From: Cryptomeria japonica
Lineage: Eukaryota > Streptophyta > Pinopsida > Cupressales > Cupressaceae
Assembly (NCBI RefSeq): GCF_030272615.1
Contig: NC_081415.1
Coordinates: 233,067,303 to 233,129,302, forward strand
Direction: 5' to 3'
DNA: 62,000 nucleotides
Shown: in pieces, positions 32,824 through 43,779 of the stretch
Position numbering within the stretch: the first letter of the stretch is position 1
Layout of the letters: each line of letters starts with the position of its first letter
Notes under the pieces: model-generated
Seen by the model: the letters and a program-made list of their open reading frames with translations, nothing else
The model's database searches: none
What the model was told of the DNA's origin: nothing
Position numbers and translations under genes: made by a program

Positions 32824-35800
32824 ATGGCTTCAACATCACATGCTAGCTCTAGTGCACCCATTGATTCTATAGACTTCATTCAACGGAAGGCAAAATACAA
32901 TGCCCTATCTCAAATAACCACTGGTGTCATAGTGGAAGAAGGCATTTCATATTTCATTGACTGCAAGATTGAAGACCTAGGATCTCTGATGATCCATTCC
33001 TAGTTGAGTCTGTTCTGCAGAAAGGATAAGAAGATTAAACTGGAATTTAGCATTCTAGAAAATAAGAAACTTCACAACGCAACCTATTTTCTTGAAGAAT
33101 TTTTGGATGATCACATTTGAATTATTCTGAGTAGAGTACACGGTGATAAGATGTACATAGAGCGGATGCATTAGATCACACCAGAAGCGATTCATGTCGT
33201 CACCGGTTTCTACAACGTCAGTGAAGTGCCAGCTCTAAGAAAGATTAGCAAGATAGAAATGACCAAGCTCACCTATTCTATGAGCGATTCACGGGCAATG
33301 ACTATCAATTCAATCAAGGACAATCTTGTCAAATATGCGTGTACGGTGATAAGATACCAGACATTCCATGCCAGTAGAATCAACTCTGTCTCTGCTGCAA
33401 CGGTAAATGTTGCCCACAGGATGATCAAGGAAGATGCATTGTTTGATCTGTGCACTGATATGCAAAGACAACTTCTGTTGAACCTCAAGTTGATCAAACA
33501 GAATAATGCCCTAAAATTTAAGTTTGGACAACTATTGGTTGGGTTGTTCTTTTACTTCCAAGGCTACTTTCTTGGAGTAGGTGATATTTAGTGGTCTGCT
33601 AACCAACCGGTGATAAAGAAAATCAAGGAAATCCTACAAGCGGTTGGAACCGACTATCTGGAAGTGCTAAACAAATACTTTGATGAGTTCAGATGCAAAA
33701 TGAATCAAAGAGTAATAATATCTGGTGATATAGTCAAAAAGTATGAGGAAGACATCTACTTCACCATCAAAGTTGATGAGTGCATTATGGAGGCGGTTGA
33801 GCCTAGACAGGAAGAAGTGGAGCCAATGGGATATGAGGTAATGTATGATATGTTGGATGGGTATGCCTCTACCCTACTTGCCTTGCCTCGCCTCTTGATC
33901 CAAAGGAAAAGAGAGTCGGAACCTATCTAGAAAGGGTTACACCTGTTCAAGAACCCTCGGTAAAAAAGGGAAAGGTAGTGCCTTCAGCATCGGTACCGGT
34001 TACTCCAACAAGTCCCAAAGTGACCAAGTGGTCACCAATAAAGAAGAAACTAGAAACGACACCTACCAAAGTCTTTGAGAGGAAGGGGAAGACAAAAAGC
34101 AATACACCAGACTTAGAGGACACTATCTCTGATGAATAGCCTAAGAAGACTAGGCAAACGAGGAAAAAGACAAAGAGTGAACTGACAACATCTGCACTGG
34201 TAAATATTGATATTTCCTCTTACAAACCTTTGACACATTGTCAAAGAACAATTAAGAATATTAGAAGAAAAGTACTTGGTGATTTGAAAGAGTGCTTTGA
34301 TGATTTTAATGATGATGAAAAGAAAGAAGTTGAATAGGAAGTTATCAATTATTTATGTATTAATAACCAGTGGCCATCAGAAATTAAATCTGAGACACTT
34401 GATTCTTTGTATAGTTCTTTAGACAACAAGTGGCACATTGCCATAGAAAAGGAACAAGAAATAAGAGAGGAAGTATTTGCACAATACTTTCCTAATGTGC
34501 CTAAAACATAACTGTATGAAGTGGTGGAGAGATATAAGGGCTTCTTCTTCATGAGAAGAGGAAGACTCTTGTTATTAGAAGGAAATGTTTTGGAAGTGGT
34601 CAAAGATACCCACTTCCTTGCTCAATCAGCTTTAAGACTACATGAAGTGGCTGAAGCCAACAGGAAAGTAGAGCAAGAACCGGAAGTCACTCAACCGAAT
34701 GAAGTATACAACAGTGAAGGAGAACCGGTCACCACTCAAATGGAACCGATTGATGTTGATGCCTTAAATGGTGACAATGTTACTTCGAATGCACTAGTAG
34801 AAATAGAAGGTCAGGAGAAATAGAAGGAAGACAAGAGAAAGTAGGCAGAGGAAGAGAAGAAGAAACAGGAGGAAGACAAGAAAAAATAGGTAGAACAGGA
34901 AAAGAAGAAAGAGGATGAGAACAAAAAGAAAGAGGAAGAAAAGAGAAAAGAAGAGGAGAAGAGAAAGGAAGAGGAGAAGAAAAAGGAAGAGGAGAAGAAA
35001 AAGGATGAAGATGAAGAGAAGTGGAAAGAAGAGGAGAAAAAGAAGGCAGAAGCGACACAGAGCACTTAGATGGAGACTCCAAAGGCAACTGGTAGTCAAG
35101 CCAAACTAACTGACATTACCAGTCCTATTGATCTCCAGTCTGTAAATGAATCAGAGCTACTACAGAGCATTAAGCTTTCTCAAGAGCGATTGGATGCTCT
35201 AAGGAGGAAAAAGGAGGAAGATGTTATCCAAACTGTGGTGGAAACACTCACCAATTTGATACCCGGTACAAACCTCCCTAGTACCAATTCCTCACTTGCC
35301 CAATTAAAGCTTCTATGTATAGTTGTGGAAGACTAGGTCCAAAGCCTGTAAGAAGTTGTAGAAACAAATGCCAAAAAGGAGCATGAAAAGACTCTGAACA
35401 TTGCCTTGGTGAAGAAGTTGAATGAGCTTCGATCAGAACTTCAGAAAGCACAAAAGGACATCAAAGATGCAATGGATGAGGGTGATTTACTACTCAGCAA
35501 AATTTTTCAACCTTATTTATTCTGTGATGGTGTGCTCACTTAGAAGGACAAACTGCAATCTGATATGCAGTAATTTATTAGCACCTTCAAGATGCCATAT
35601 GATTCCTTCTCCACATATGGACAAACTGCTCACTGGTTTCAACTTCAGTCTACAAGAATAGAGGTAGAGATAAGCAACTGGACATGTAATTTGTAGGAAC
35701 TTCAATTGGTCCTACTGCCAAGACCGCAAATTCTCCAGAAATGCTACCTCAATACAGATGCCCTAATGGTTACTCAAGAGATGAGTACCATGGATGCCAT

Positions 35801-35935
35801 GGAGGAGTAGGTTTATCAGATGCAAATGGAGAATGAGGTTGCTACCTCATTGCTTGAATCATGGTATTTATCGATGAAGACATTTATGTAGGATTTTAAA
35901 TTAGTTTTTGACAAATTTCACTCTCTATTGTCATA
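32824..35935 (+). pseudogene. TE8 second ORF, about 1,035 codons, function unknown
   Basis: One long reading frame can be followed from MASTSHASSSAPIDSIDFI at 32824 to about 35935, with roughly ten stops and one frameshift near 33880-33930. Its parts are: a globular N-terminal third (for example FYNVSEVPALRKISKIEM, DLCTDMQRQLLLNLKLIKQ, then FKFGQLLVGLFFYF); a serine/threonine/lysine-rich linker at about 33950-34200; a helical part (TIKNIRRKVLGDLKEC, RYKGFFFMRRGRLLLLEG); a lysine/glutamate repeat tract at 34825-35065; and a C-terminal coiled-coil-like part (ESELLQSIKLSQERLDALRR, LVKKLNELRSELQKAQ). No enzyme motif is visible. The N-terminal third has a flavour of the 'putative plant transposon protein' domains found beside plant retroelements, which is only an impression. 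Confidence 0.7.
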
Positions 35936-36214
35936 AACTCTTATTTTGTTAATGCTAATGGAACAGGGGTTTTTCAACCGTACTTTGTCATTGTTGGAAA
36001 AGAGGGAGTAGTATTTTGTATTTAAAATTTTGATGCATCCTATGTATACTTTCATCTTTATCTCAATAAGGAAGTAGTATACATTGCATTTTCTGCAAAA
36101 GGGATAGTGTATATGCTTAGGGGGAGTAATTTTACTTATGGCATAATTTTGTTGTAAAACACTTAGATGTCAAAATTTTTCCTAAGTGTTGCCATCAATG
36201 CCAAAGGGGGAGAT
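35936..36214 (+). other. TE8 3' untranslated region with polypurine tracts
   Basis: Purine runs include 'cttagggggagtaa' at about 36117-36130 and CCAAAGGGGGAGAT at 36201-36214; the latter abuts the 3' LTR and equals the TE6 tract. No ORF is supported. Confidence 0.75.
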
Positions 36215-37416
36215 TATTGGCATTTTGATGATTATGTTGTGATTGTCATTGATGGACACACACTTGCTATGAGATCACTTTGAGAATGTATGAATTATGC
36301 TTAACCGGTAATTGTTCCAAACCGGTATCATGTTCTTGTCTTTAGACTACTATTGCTATGTAGAAAGTGTTTACCAATCTCAAGTGGTATAAAGACCCAA
36401 GCAGCATAGAGAGATCAAGCAGTTTAAGGATCTCAAGAAGAGCGGAGCAAAGGAGCCAGAAGTGGCAGTTATCTTTTTCACAGTCTTCAATTTTTGTCAA
36501 CCGCTAATCTGTTAAACCGGTATTAATCTGAGTCACCAACCGGTAACCAGAAAGTTGGACAAATGGGTAATACTCTGTGATGAGTTACCAATTGGTATAT
36601 TTTTGTGATGAGCTACCATCCACGGACACTTTGACGACGATTTTGTGTCATGTTACCAAATGTGTCTAGATACAATGAACCTAGGAACTTGCAATGTAAT
36701 CCTATTGGACCGATATGAAATCAAATTCCTTTTAAGGACATCATGTCTAGGGTTTTAATATATGTGTGTAGCTAGTAGGGTTTGTGGTGGTTGATGAGCT
36801 CCTGAATGTGAGATCCTAACTGAGAAGATCAAGTCTGTGAGTTGTAACAGAGTAAGAAGTTACTGAAGACTGAAGTAATGCTGAAATGCATTAGCTATGA
36901 GTTGCAATGGATCTAATCAAGAAGACTGTGCCATTTGCTAGATCATTCACTTATTGATTACTCACATCTTTTACAAGTTAGAAACCCTTAACTAGGTAGG
37001 CCCAAAAAAGCCTTGTAAATCCTCTAACAAGGTGGTTCACATCTGTGGATCTGAAATCCTCTCACAAGGTAGTCTTTAATTGGACTTATCTCCTAACAGA
37101 GATTGAGATTCCTAACAGGATCTGTTTTGGTAAAGAACATTGTATGACCTTAACTGGTCTGGTTACTATTCTGTAGATAGTTACTTGTGAGTTTCATCTC
37201 ATCGTGGTTTTTCCCATTTGGGTTTCCACGTCAAAATCTCTTATGTTATGGTGATTGTGCTTCTGTGGGTGAATGCATTATTTGCTATTTGGTTTGCATG
37301 TGTGTTAACTGGTTTGTTTGCTAAACTGTTTTACCGGTTTACTACTAGACTATTAAAGTGTTTAAGTACAATATTTTTTGGTATACTAATTCACTCCCCC
37401 CTCTTAGTATTCATCA
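36215..37416 (+). repeat. TE8 3' LTR
   Basis: It begins TATTGGCATTTTG (the usual TG start mutated to TA) and ends AGTATTCATCA, 1,202 bases like its partner. taaac (37417-37421) follows as the right target-duplication copy. The dyad is at 37202-37230 and the box 'ttcactcccccctcttag' at 37390-37407. Confidence 0.93.
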
Positions 37417-37421
37417 TAAAC

Positions 37422-37668
37422 CAATACAACTGATTCACCAAACTTCATCGGTTAGGGTTTGTCATATCAATAGGTAAGGTTTACTGGTTCACCTTTCCAT
37501 TTCATAGCAATATTGGTTTCCTCCACAAATTCACCTACTGGTTGCATTTCCCTTTACTAGGTCTTCCTACCGGTTAGAAAACAACGTTATAATAATATCA
37601 TTACTAGTTAATTGACATCAATGACAACATAACATTTCATTAATGCAATCTTCATGCAAATTCCAACA
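37422..37668 (-). repeat. TE7 3' LTR, inner part
   Basis: This continues the TE7 LTR after TE8 and matches 42155-42399, ending 'aattccaaca'. Together with 28662-29850 it gives 1,436 bases against 1,432 for the other LTR. Confidence 0.88.
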
Positions 37669-38047
37669 ATATCCCCCTTTGGCATTGATGGCAATACAAG
37701 TATAACTACCCTTGATTGCTATGATTGTGAATAGGAATCTTGGTTTACATTTTACCATGTATTCTCCTTCAACTAAGTCTCCATGTCTTTAGTTGGTAAC
37801 TGGGAATAGACATTCTCTCTGTCAATCATAGAACTCTTCTTATATATTTCTTCTCCCCAATAATCACATAGTTCTTCTCCCCCTTTGACAACAATGCCAA
37901 AGTGAAAGTAAAATATGCAATGTCAAACTTTACTATTAAGCATCATCAACCTGCAACTTGATGCTACCCTTGTGGAATAACTCCACTCTACACCAATCTT
38001 GCTCTAAAATTTTGCAAGTAGCTTCAGGACTGATGTAATCTACATCA
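37669..38047 (-). other. TE7 3' untranslated region with polypurine tracts
   Basis: On the minus strand AAAGGGGGATAT abuts the LTR (37669-37681), and a second tract reading TCAAAGGGGGAGAAGAAC is at 37863-37880. No ORF is supported in between. Confidence 0.75.
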
Positions 38048-38930
38048 TGCTCAATTGACCTCATGGAGGGGTACAACCCCTAGCTGATTTCTAAGATACT
38101 CAAAAGTAGTCTTAGGTAGAGGTTTAGTAAAGATATCTACAAGCTGCTCCTTGGTAGAAACATGCTCCAATATCACATCTTTACTCTTCACTTTTTCTCT
38201 CAAGAAATGATATTTTAATCCAATATGCTTGGTTCGTGCATGCAAAACAGGGTTCTTTGAAATATTTATGGCATTGGTATTGTCACATAAGATCTTTACT
38301 GGTTTTGTAAACTTCATCTTGAAAGCTTCCAGAATGTGTCTCATCTAGATAGCCTGGGTACAATTCATATACGCTGCAACATACTCAACTTCAATAGTCG
38401 ACTGTGATATAGAGCTCTGTTTCTTGCTACTCCATGAAACAAGTCTTCCACAAGGAAAGAATTCTCCACCAGTTGTGCTTTTCCTATCATCAACATTACC
38501 TGCCTAGTTTGCATCTGTATACACCTTCAAATCAAAGTTACCTGCATATGGATACCATAATCCATAGGCAATAGTACCTTTCAAATATTTGAATATCCTC
38601 TTTCTTTCTATCAAGTGTGTTTCGTTTGGATTCTTTTGAAATTTGGCAACTAGACCAACTGCATGAGCTATATTTGGTTTGTTGTGAACAATATAGTGCA
38701 ATTTCCCAATCATTGACCTGTACTCCTTTTCATCAACATATGTGGCTTCATCCTCTTTAAACAATTTACAACTTGTAACCATTGGTGTCCCAACTGGTTT
38801 ACAGTCACTCATTCCAAATGTCTTCAACACCTCTTTCACATATTTAGGCTGTGTGATGAAAATAACTCTCTTCATTTGTTGTATTTGCAAGCCTATAAAT
38901 TTTTTTTCTCTCTAGAAAGTTTTTTCTACA
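38048..38930 (-). pseudogene. TE7 RT C-terminus and RNase H
   Basis: After a junction near 38930 the frame enters RT beyond the catalytic box, with FIGLQIQQMKRVIFITQ, then KTFGMSDCKPVGTPMV and YRSMIGKLHYIV. RNase H follows with VYTDAN, SISQSTIEVEYVAAYM, KILCDNTNAINISKNP and HARTKHIGLKYHFLREKV, and the frame ends QLVDIFTKPLPKTTF...LHEVN at 38051. Stops at about 38340 and 38503 break it. The catalytic part of RT is absent, so no reverse transcriptase could be made. Confidence 0.88.
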
Positions 38931-39396
38931 CCTCCTTGTATCAACATCATTTTAGCAGCTTCAACAACTGATCGGTTGTTCCTCTTTGCAATACCATTCT
39001 ACTGTGGTGTCCTCGGTGCAAAAGCTGCCTATTGATATTATTTTCTTCAAAATATCTAGTGAATTCCACAAAAGTGAATTTACCACCTTGATCAGTCCTC
39101 GGACACTTTATCTTCTTACCATTTTCCTTTTTAGCTAAGGCCCTGAATGCCTTGAATTTACTAAATGCTTTTGTTTTATCCTTAAAAAATGTGACCCACA
39201 TCATTCTTGAGCAATCATTAGTGAAGATCATAAAATATCTGTCACCTTGAATACTTTTGGTCCTTATTGGTCCACAAAGGTTTGTATGAACCAGATCTAA
39301 CAGATGATTTGTTGAAAAAGATTTGCTCTTAAAAGTTGAGGATGTCATCTTTCCCAACTGACATTCCTTACACAAAGCATTAACCAGTTTTTCCAA
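38931..39396 (-). pseudogene. TE7 integrase, N-terminal half
   Basis: The core starts with LLDLVHTNLCGPI, where the first catalytic Asp (TDL in intact copies) has become Asn, followed by DRYFMIFTNDCSRMMWV and RTDQGGKFTFVEFTRYF (second Asp kept, Glu of GGEF changed to Lys). It runs on to QRGTTDQLLKLLK near 38947 and then breaks off. The catalytic Glu region and all sequence up to the RT thumb are missing compared with TE6. Confidence 0.85.
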
Positions 39397-39873
39397 CTAA
39401 GGCAAACCTCTCATTGTCTTGGACTTACTCACTTTAACAATGTTATCAAAATTTATATGAAAAAATCTCCTATTCCAAAGCCAACTATCATCTATTTTAG
39501 CAACTAAACAATTGTTTACTTTAGGATTCAGGTGAAATAGGTTACCTTTAGTCTTCTTGCTGATTGCAATCAATTCACCTTTTCTCCCATAGATTTTGCA
39601 TATTCCATTCTTAAACTCTAATGTATATCCTCTGTCATTGAGTTGTGCAACACTTAAAATATTGATCTTTAATCCTTGAATCCAGGAGACATCATCTACA
39701 CTTCTCTTTCCATTAAGAGAAATAGTTCCCTTACCTTTTACCATGGAGGGTGAGTCATTACCAAATCTCACAAATCCTCCATTAGATTCCTTCAAGGTAA
39801 GAAATTTGCTTTGGTCATCGGTCATGTGGTGTGAACAACCCCTATCAATGATCCAGTCATCAGAATTATCCAT
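39397..39873 (-). pseudogene. TE7 protease and GAG-pre-integrase region
   Basis: The protease motif is DWIIDRGCSHHMT: the Ser of the catalytic D-S-G is Arg. Downstream LKINILSVAQLNDRG and a worn GAG-pre-integrase motif (RRFFHINFDNI) match TE6. One open frame of 158 codons. Confidence 0.88.
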
Positions 39874-40897
39874 GTGAGAAACTAATGCCTTCTGATAAGA
39901 TGCCTCTTATTTAATGGCTGCAAAAACAATGTCTTCATTAGCATCTCCCTCAGATTCCTCATTAGTTATACCACCATCAACTGCAATGAGACAATCTCTT
40001 TTGCCTTTTCCCTTGTACTTCTTAAACTTCTCTTGCTTGTGCTCATTGTCACCATTAGGACAGTTAGATGCAATGTGTCCAATCTTTTTGCATGCAAAAC
40101 ATTTCAAAGGTAATTTACCTCTGTACTTACCGGTACCTCTGGGCAACCGCTTGGCCAGAAATGCTTCAAGCTCAACCAAACTATCTTCATCATCAACTTC
40201 TCTACTAGATCTAGATTCATAGTTGTGACTGACATCTCTACTTTTCCTCATAGATGGGTTAGAAAATGAAGCTCTAAATGCAGATTTAGATTTCTAAACA
40301 ATACCATCATAACCATTTAATTCAAAAGCAGTAAGCTTACCAATGATAGAGTCAAGGGTTACTTTAGTTTTTTCAATAGATTTTAGCTCTTGAATGACTG
40401 CAACTCGGATAGCGTAGACCGATAGAAGTGTTTTCAACACCTTGCTAATCACTATGGCATTTTCCACTTTACCACCAACACTCTTGATCTCACCAACTAT
40501 CTCTTTGATCCTCTGACCATACTATTGTATATTATCACCTTTAGCTATCTGCATGTCATCAAATTTTCCTCTCAGACTCTCTTCTTTGGCAATCTTCACA
40601 TTCTCATCACCGCTATAGATCTCTTTAGGTTTCTTCCATACCTCATATGCTATCTCTAGACCATGGACATCTACATACTCTGCATCAGACAAAGAACTGA
40701 TAATGGTCTCCAATGCTTGAATGTTTTATTGTTTCTCTTTCTTCTGATCATCAATCATAATCCCACTAGGTGCAACATATTGAGTACCAACATGTTCCTA
40801 GTATTGACTTCCTAGACTCTTGATATAAATTTTCATTCTCTCACTCCATATCTTGTAGTTATCTCTATTAAACTTTGGACCTTCCTTCCTTCCTCAT
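39874..40897 (-). pseudogene. TE7 Gag
   Basis: Gag begins near 40897 and follows TE6 Gag closely: PKFNRDNYKIW, EVWKKPKEIYSGDENV, KEESLRGKFDDMQIA, VLKTLLSVYAIRVAVIQEL. A basic linker (LAKRLPRGTGKYRGKLPL) and a CCHC knuckle CFACKKIGHIASNC lie at about 40060-40105. A frameshift near the start and stops at about 40795, 40725, 40520 and 40296 break it. Confidence 0.88.
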
Positions 40898-40953
40898 GTT
40901 CTACAAGATCTTTACCTCAAGTTGTTAGGCTTAGACCTTAGAGGACTTGAAAT

Positions 40954-40967
40954 GCTCTAATACCAAT
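40954..40967 (-). other. TE7 primer-binding site
   Basis: The minus strand reads AATTGGTATTAGAGC next to the LTR, one transition away from the initiator-Met-tRNA site. Confidence 0.85.
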
Positions 40968-42399
40968 TGATGGTATGATGAAAGAATAAGGATCTGGTCA
41001 ACTATTGAGAGGGGGGGGTGTGAATCAGTAGATAGAAAACTGATATAAACTTTCACCAATCTCAAAATCAACCTCTCAAAGAAAAATATAAACTAATTGG
41101 TTAAACACTAAACTTCAAATGCAATAATATTGACAAGTTAAACCGGTTGAGAGTTATAATAGACTAATAGTAAAATATCTTTGAAACTCTCAAACCATTT
41201 AATTGAATCATTCAAATACTTTACTAACAGTAGTTAAAACATATTTTAGATTGCTGCCGGTTAGCATAACATATCAAAGTGGATTTAGTAGTTAAGCAAT
41301 TCAACCATAGTAAACATAACCACAAAAACATTCACCACTTGACACAATATTTTTGACGTGGAAACCCAAATGGGAAAAACCACGGTGGGGATGAATACCC
41401 ACAAGTATTTTGAACTATTCTGAAGTTCACCCTGTTAGCAGCCAAGCATGTTAAAGCTTTACAAAAAGTCCTATTAAGAACAGATCTTGTTAGGGACCAC
41501 CTGGTTAAGGGATTAGCTATAATTCCGTATTAGAAGAAATACCCTATAAGGAGTAACCTCGGTAGAGGATTTAAAATCCAAGCTAATGGACCACCTGGTT
41601 AGAAGATTTGAATAACACTAAGCTTGTTAGAGCTTACCAGTTAGGGGATTTGACTGTTGTATTTGTTAGAAAACAACAGGGGTTTGTTGATCTATTTGAA
41701 TAGCACTATGCTTGCTTGTTTAGATCCTTTTCATGCTCCTATCTACCTTTACACATACTGCAAATACATCATATGGTTCAAAAACCACACTCTCTTACTC
41801 TCAACTACAAATTACCAACTCTTCAACAAAACAACTCATTGACCTTATAAACAAAACAATAGGTCAGTAGCACATCACAAACCTAATTCTCTCATAGAGA
41901 TTACAAACAAATCGGTTCAAGTATGACCATTAGATTACATAACAATCACTACACATCATTCAAGATAACCTTGACTGCTCCTTGATCATCGCTTCATCAA
42001 ACTCTGTAACTCATCATGTGATTTACATTACATGCAATGAACTTTCTCATTCCCAAGATAAAAACCGTTATCTCTACATACCAAAATCCATTTGAAACTC
42101 TTCTCATATAACATGCATACGTGTCATAATCATTACTGCTCATCATTAGATCATAAACCAATACAACCAGTTCACAAAACTTCATCGGTTAGGGTTTATC
42201 ATATCAATAGGTAGAGTTTACCAGTTCACCTCTTCATTTCATAGAAATACCGGTCTCCTCCACAAATTCACCTACTGGTTACAGTTCCCTTCACTAGCTC
42301 TTCCTACGAAAACAATATTATAACAACATCATTACTGGTTAATTGATATCAATGCTAACATAACATTTTATTAATGCAATTTTCATGCAAATGCCAACA
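40968..42399 (-). repeat. TE7 5' LTR
   Basis: From TGATGGTATGATG to AATGCCAACA on the plus strand, 1,432 bases. It carries the complement of the C-rich box (41009-41025), the dyad at 41357-41384, and the 'ctggttaagggatt'-like series at 41430-41650. tcttt follows at 42400-42404 as the right duplication copy. Confidence 0.92.
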
Positions 42400-42448
42400 T
42401 CTTTAAGGCTTGTTCTACCAGATGTTGTTGTTTCAAGTTCCTAACAAA

Positions 42449-43737
42449 TGACAGAGCCATCTCCTAGTAAGAGAAATATTAAACTCAAGAAGAAAGATCA
42501 TCATCCCATTTTTTCACTTTCTTTAGTGTCGTCCAACTTTGATAGTATTAGAGAGACCAAAATAGGTCATGTGGATTTGGAGGAGCTTCTCATAAGGGTC
42601 AAAGAGCCATCTTAATACTATAAAATGGAGTCAACCATCAACAACAGTATCCACTTGGTTTTAGCCTTTCTTATGTCTACACAAAATCTAGAATTTGTGC
42701 TTGTAATGGCCAACCATTTTGATCCTATTTTAGCAGAAGTGTTAAAGATGAAGATGGTAAAAATATCATTGAGTTGAATGAAAATTTCTTCAACACTATC
42801 TTCAAATGTACAAACATAGGGAAGTATGCTGACATTGACATGTAGAGAACCCAAACCTATTATGAGAAACACTCAGATAAGTGCTGAAGAAAAATGAATG
42901 ATAATTGGTTGAACACTCCAAGGCCCAACATTGCTAGATGGCCTAACTGTAGTGACTTCATTGAGGAGGTAAATGATTTGGTTACTCTTCTTACTAGAGT
43001 AAAAGGTCTCCCTATTTGCAATACATACCATGAATGGATACATATATCAATACATCTATGTCATCAGAAAGAACAAGGAAATGATATAGTGGGGAAAACA
43101 GATAAGTGATGCACTATGTGACTAGCTCATCAAAGTATCAACCATTATGAAGTTTTATATCAGTTCCTACTTAGTGTATGATGCAACATTAATGAGGCAC
43201 TTTCTAGGTTTGTCCATAGAGGGACATAGAAGACAGGTTCTTGTTCAGGAGTACTACTCCATGCTAGTTGTAAAAAATAGTTTGCATCAGTATAGGAGAT
43301 TCAATGATGATTTCATGTATCATTACATATGTATGCTTAAAAAAGACCTTCAGAAGAAGAGAACATCTGATGAATACCCTAGAAAGACTCATCAAAGATA
43401 CATGAAAAGCACAAAAGGAGTGTGTGGATACAGGAAAATAAATTATGGAGAAAATATTAGAGTTCCCACGCACACTTCTAGATGAAAATCAAAAGACTCT
43501 TCATGTGGATACGATCATCAAGGAATTCAGTTTTCTAGTCAGTTCAAAAGTTGGTAAGGAGGATTTTTCCATATTCTTGATTGACAAACAAGTAGATCTT
43601 CAAGTTATTATAGAAAAATTAGGATCTCTCCTAGAGAAACACAAGAAAAGATATATTGGTTGGGAGATTCTATTACTTGGGTCGAGGTCATCACCAGTTA
43701 GACTCAAGGTCTTGATGAGTCCTAGATGAAGATCGCT
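42449..43737 (+). pseudogene. Decayed ORF of unknown family, about 430 codons
   Basis: A frame with stops and shifts can be followed from MTEPSPSKRNIKLKKK at 42449. Open pieces include VDLEELLIRVKEPS (to 42613), FIEEVNDLVTLLTRVKGLP and YHEWIHISIHLCHQ (42894-43109), and a last piece with LDENQKTLHVDTIIKEF and FSIFLIDKQVDLQVIIEKL (43445-43729). The N-terminus is basic and the rest looks like a folded cytosolic or nuclear protein without membrane segments. I recognise no family. It may be an extra ORF of an old gypsy element, since a probable LTR follows it, or a decayed host gene. Confidence 0.5.
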
Positions 43738-43779
43738 TTGCAAAAATTTGAAGAGTTTTTTAAATTAGATCAACAAGAA

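Larger units (their letters stand above)
29851..37416 (+). mobile_element. TE8: LTR retrotransposon with gag and a novel ORF, no pol
   Basis: The element is 7,566 bases long with LTRs of exactly equal length (1,202) and a perfect taaac duplication on both sides. Between them are a primer site, a Gag with four zinc knuckles, a second long decayed ORF of unknown function (32824-35935) and a polypurine tract. No protease, integrase, RT or RNase H motif is seen in any frame, so it must have depended on another element. The LTR ends, C-rich box, dyad and polypurine tract resemble TE6, which makes a TE6/TE7-type element a likely helper. The first 180 LTR bases differ at about 10 positions. Confidence 0.93.
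28662..42399 (-). mobile_element. TE7: Sirevirus-like Ty1/copia element split by TE8
   Basis: Minus-strand order: 5' LTR 40968-42399, primer site, gag, protease, integrase start, (deletion), RT end, RNase H, polypurine tracts, 3' LTR. The 3' LTR is in two parts (28662-29850 and 37422-37668), TE8 lying between. Perfect tcttt duplications flank it at 28657-28661 and 42400-42404. Its proteins are close to those of TE6. The second half of integrase and the catalytic part of RT have been deleted. Confidence 0.93.

Noticed and set aside
34780-35099. Ser/Phe/Leu-rich long open frames on the minus strand
   Set aside because: They are the complement of the K/E repeat tract in the TE8 second ORF; the composition explains them.
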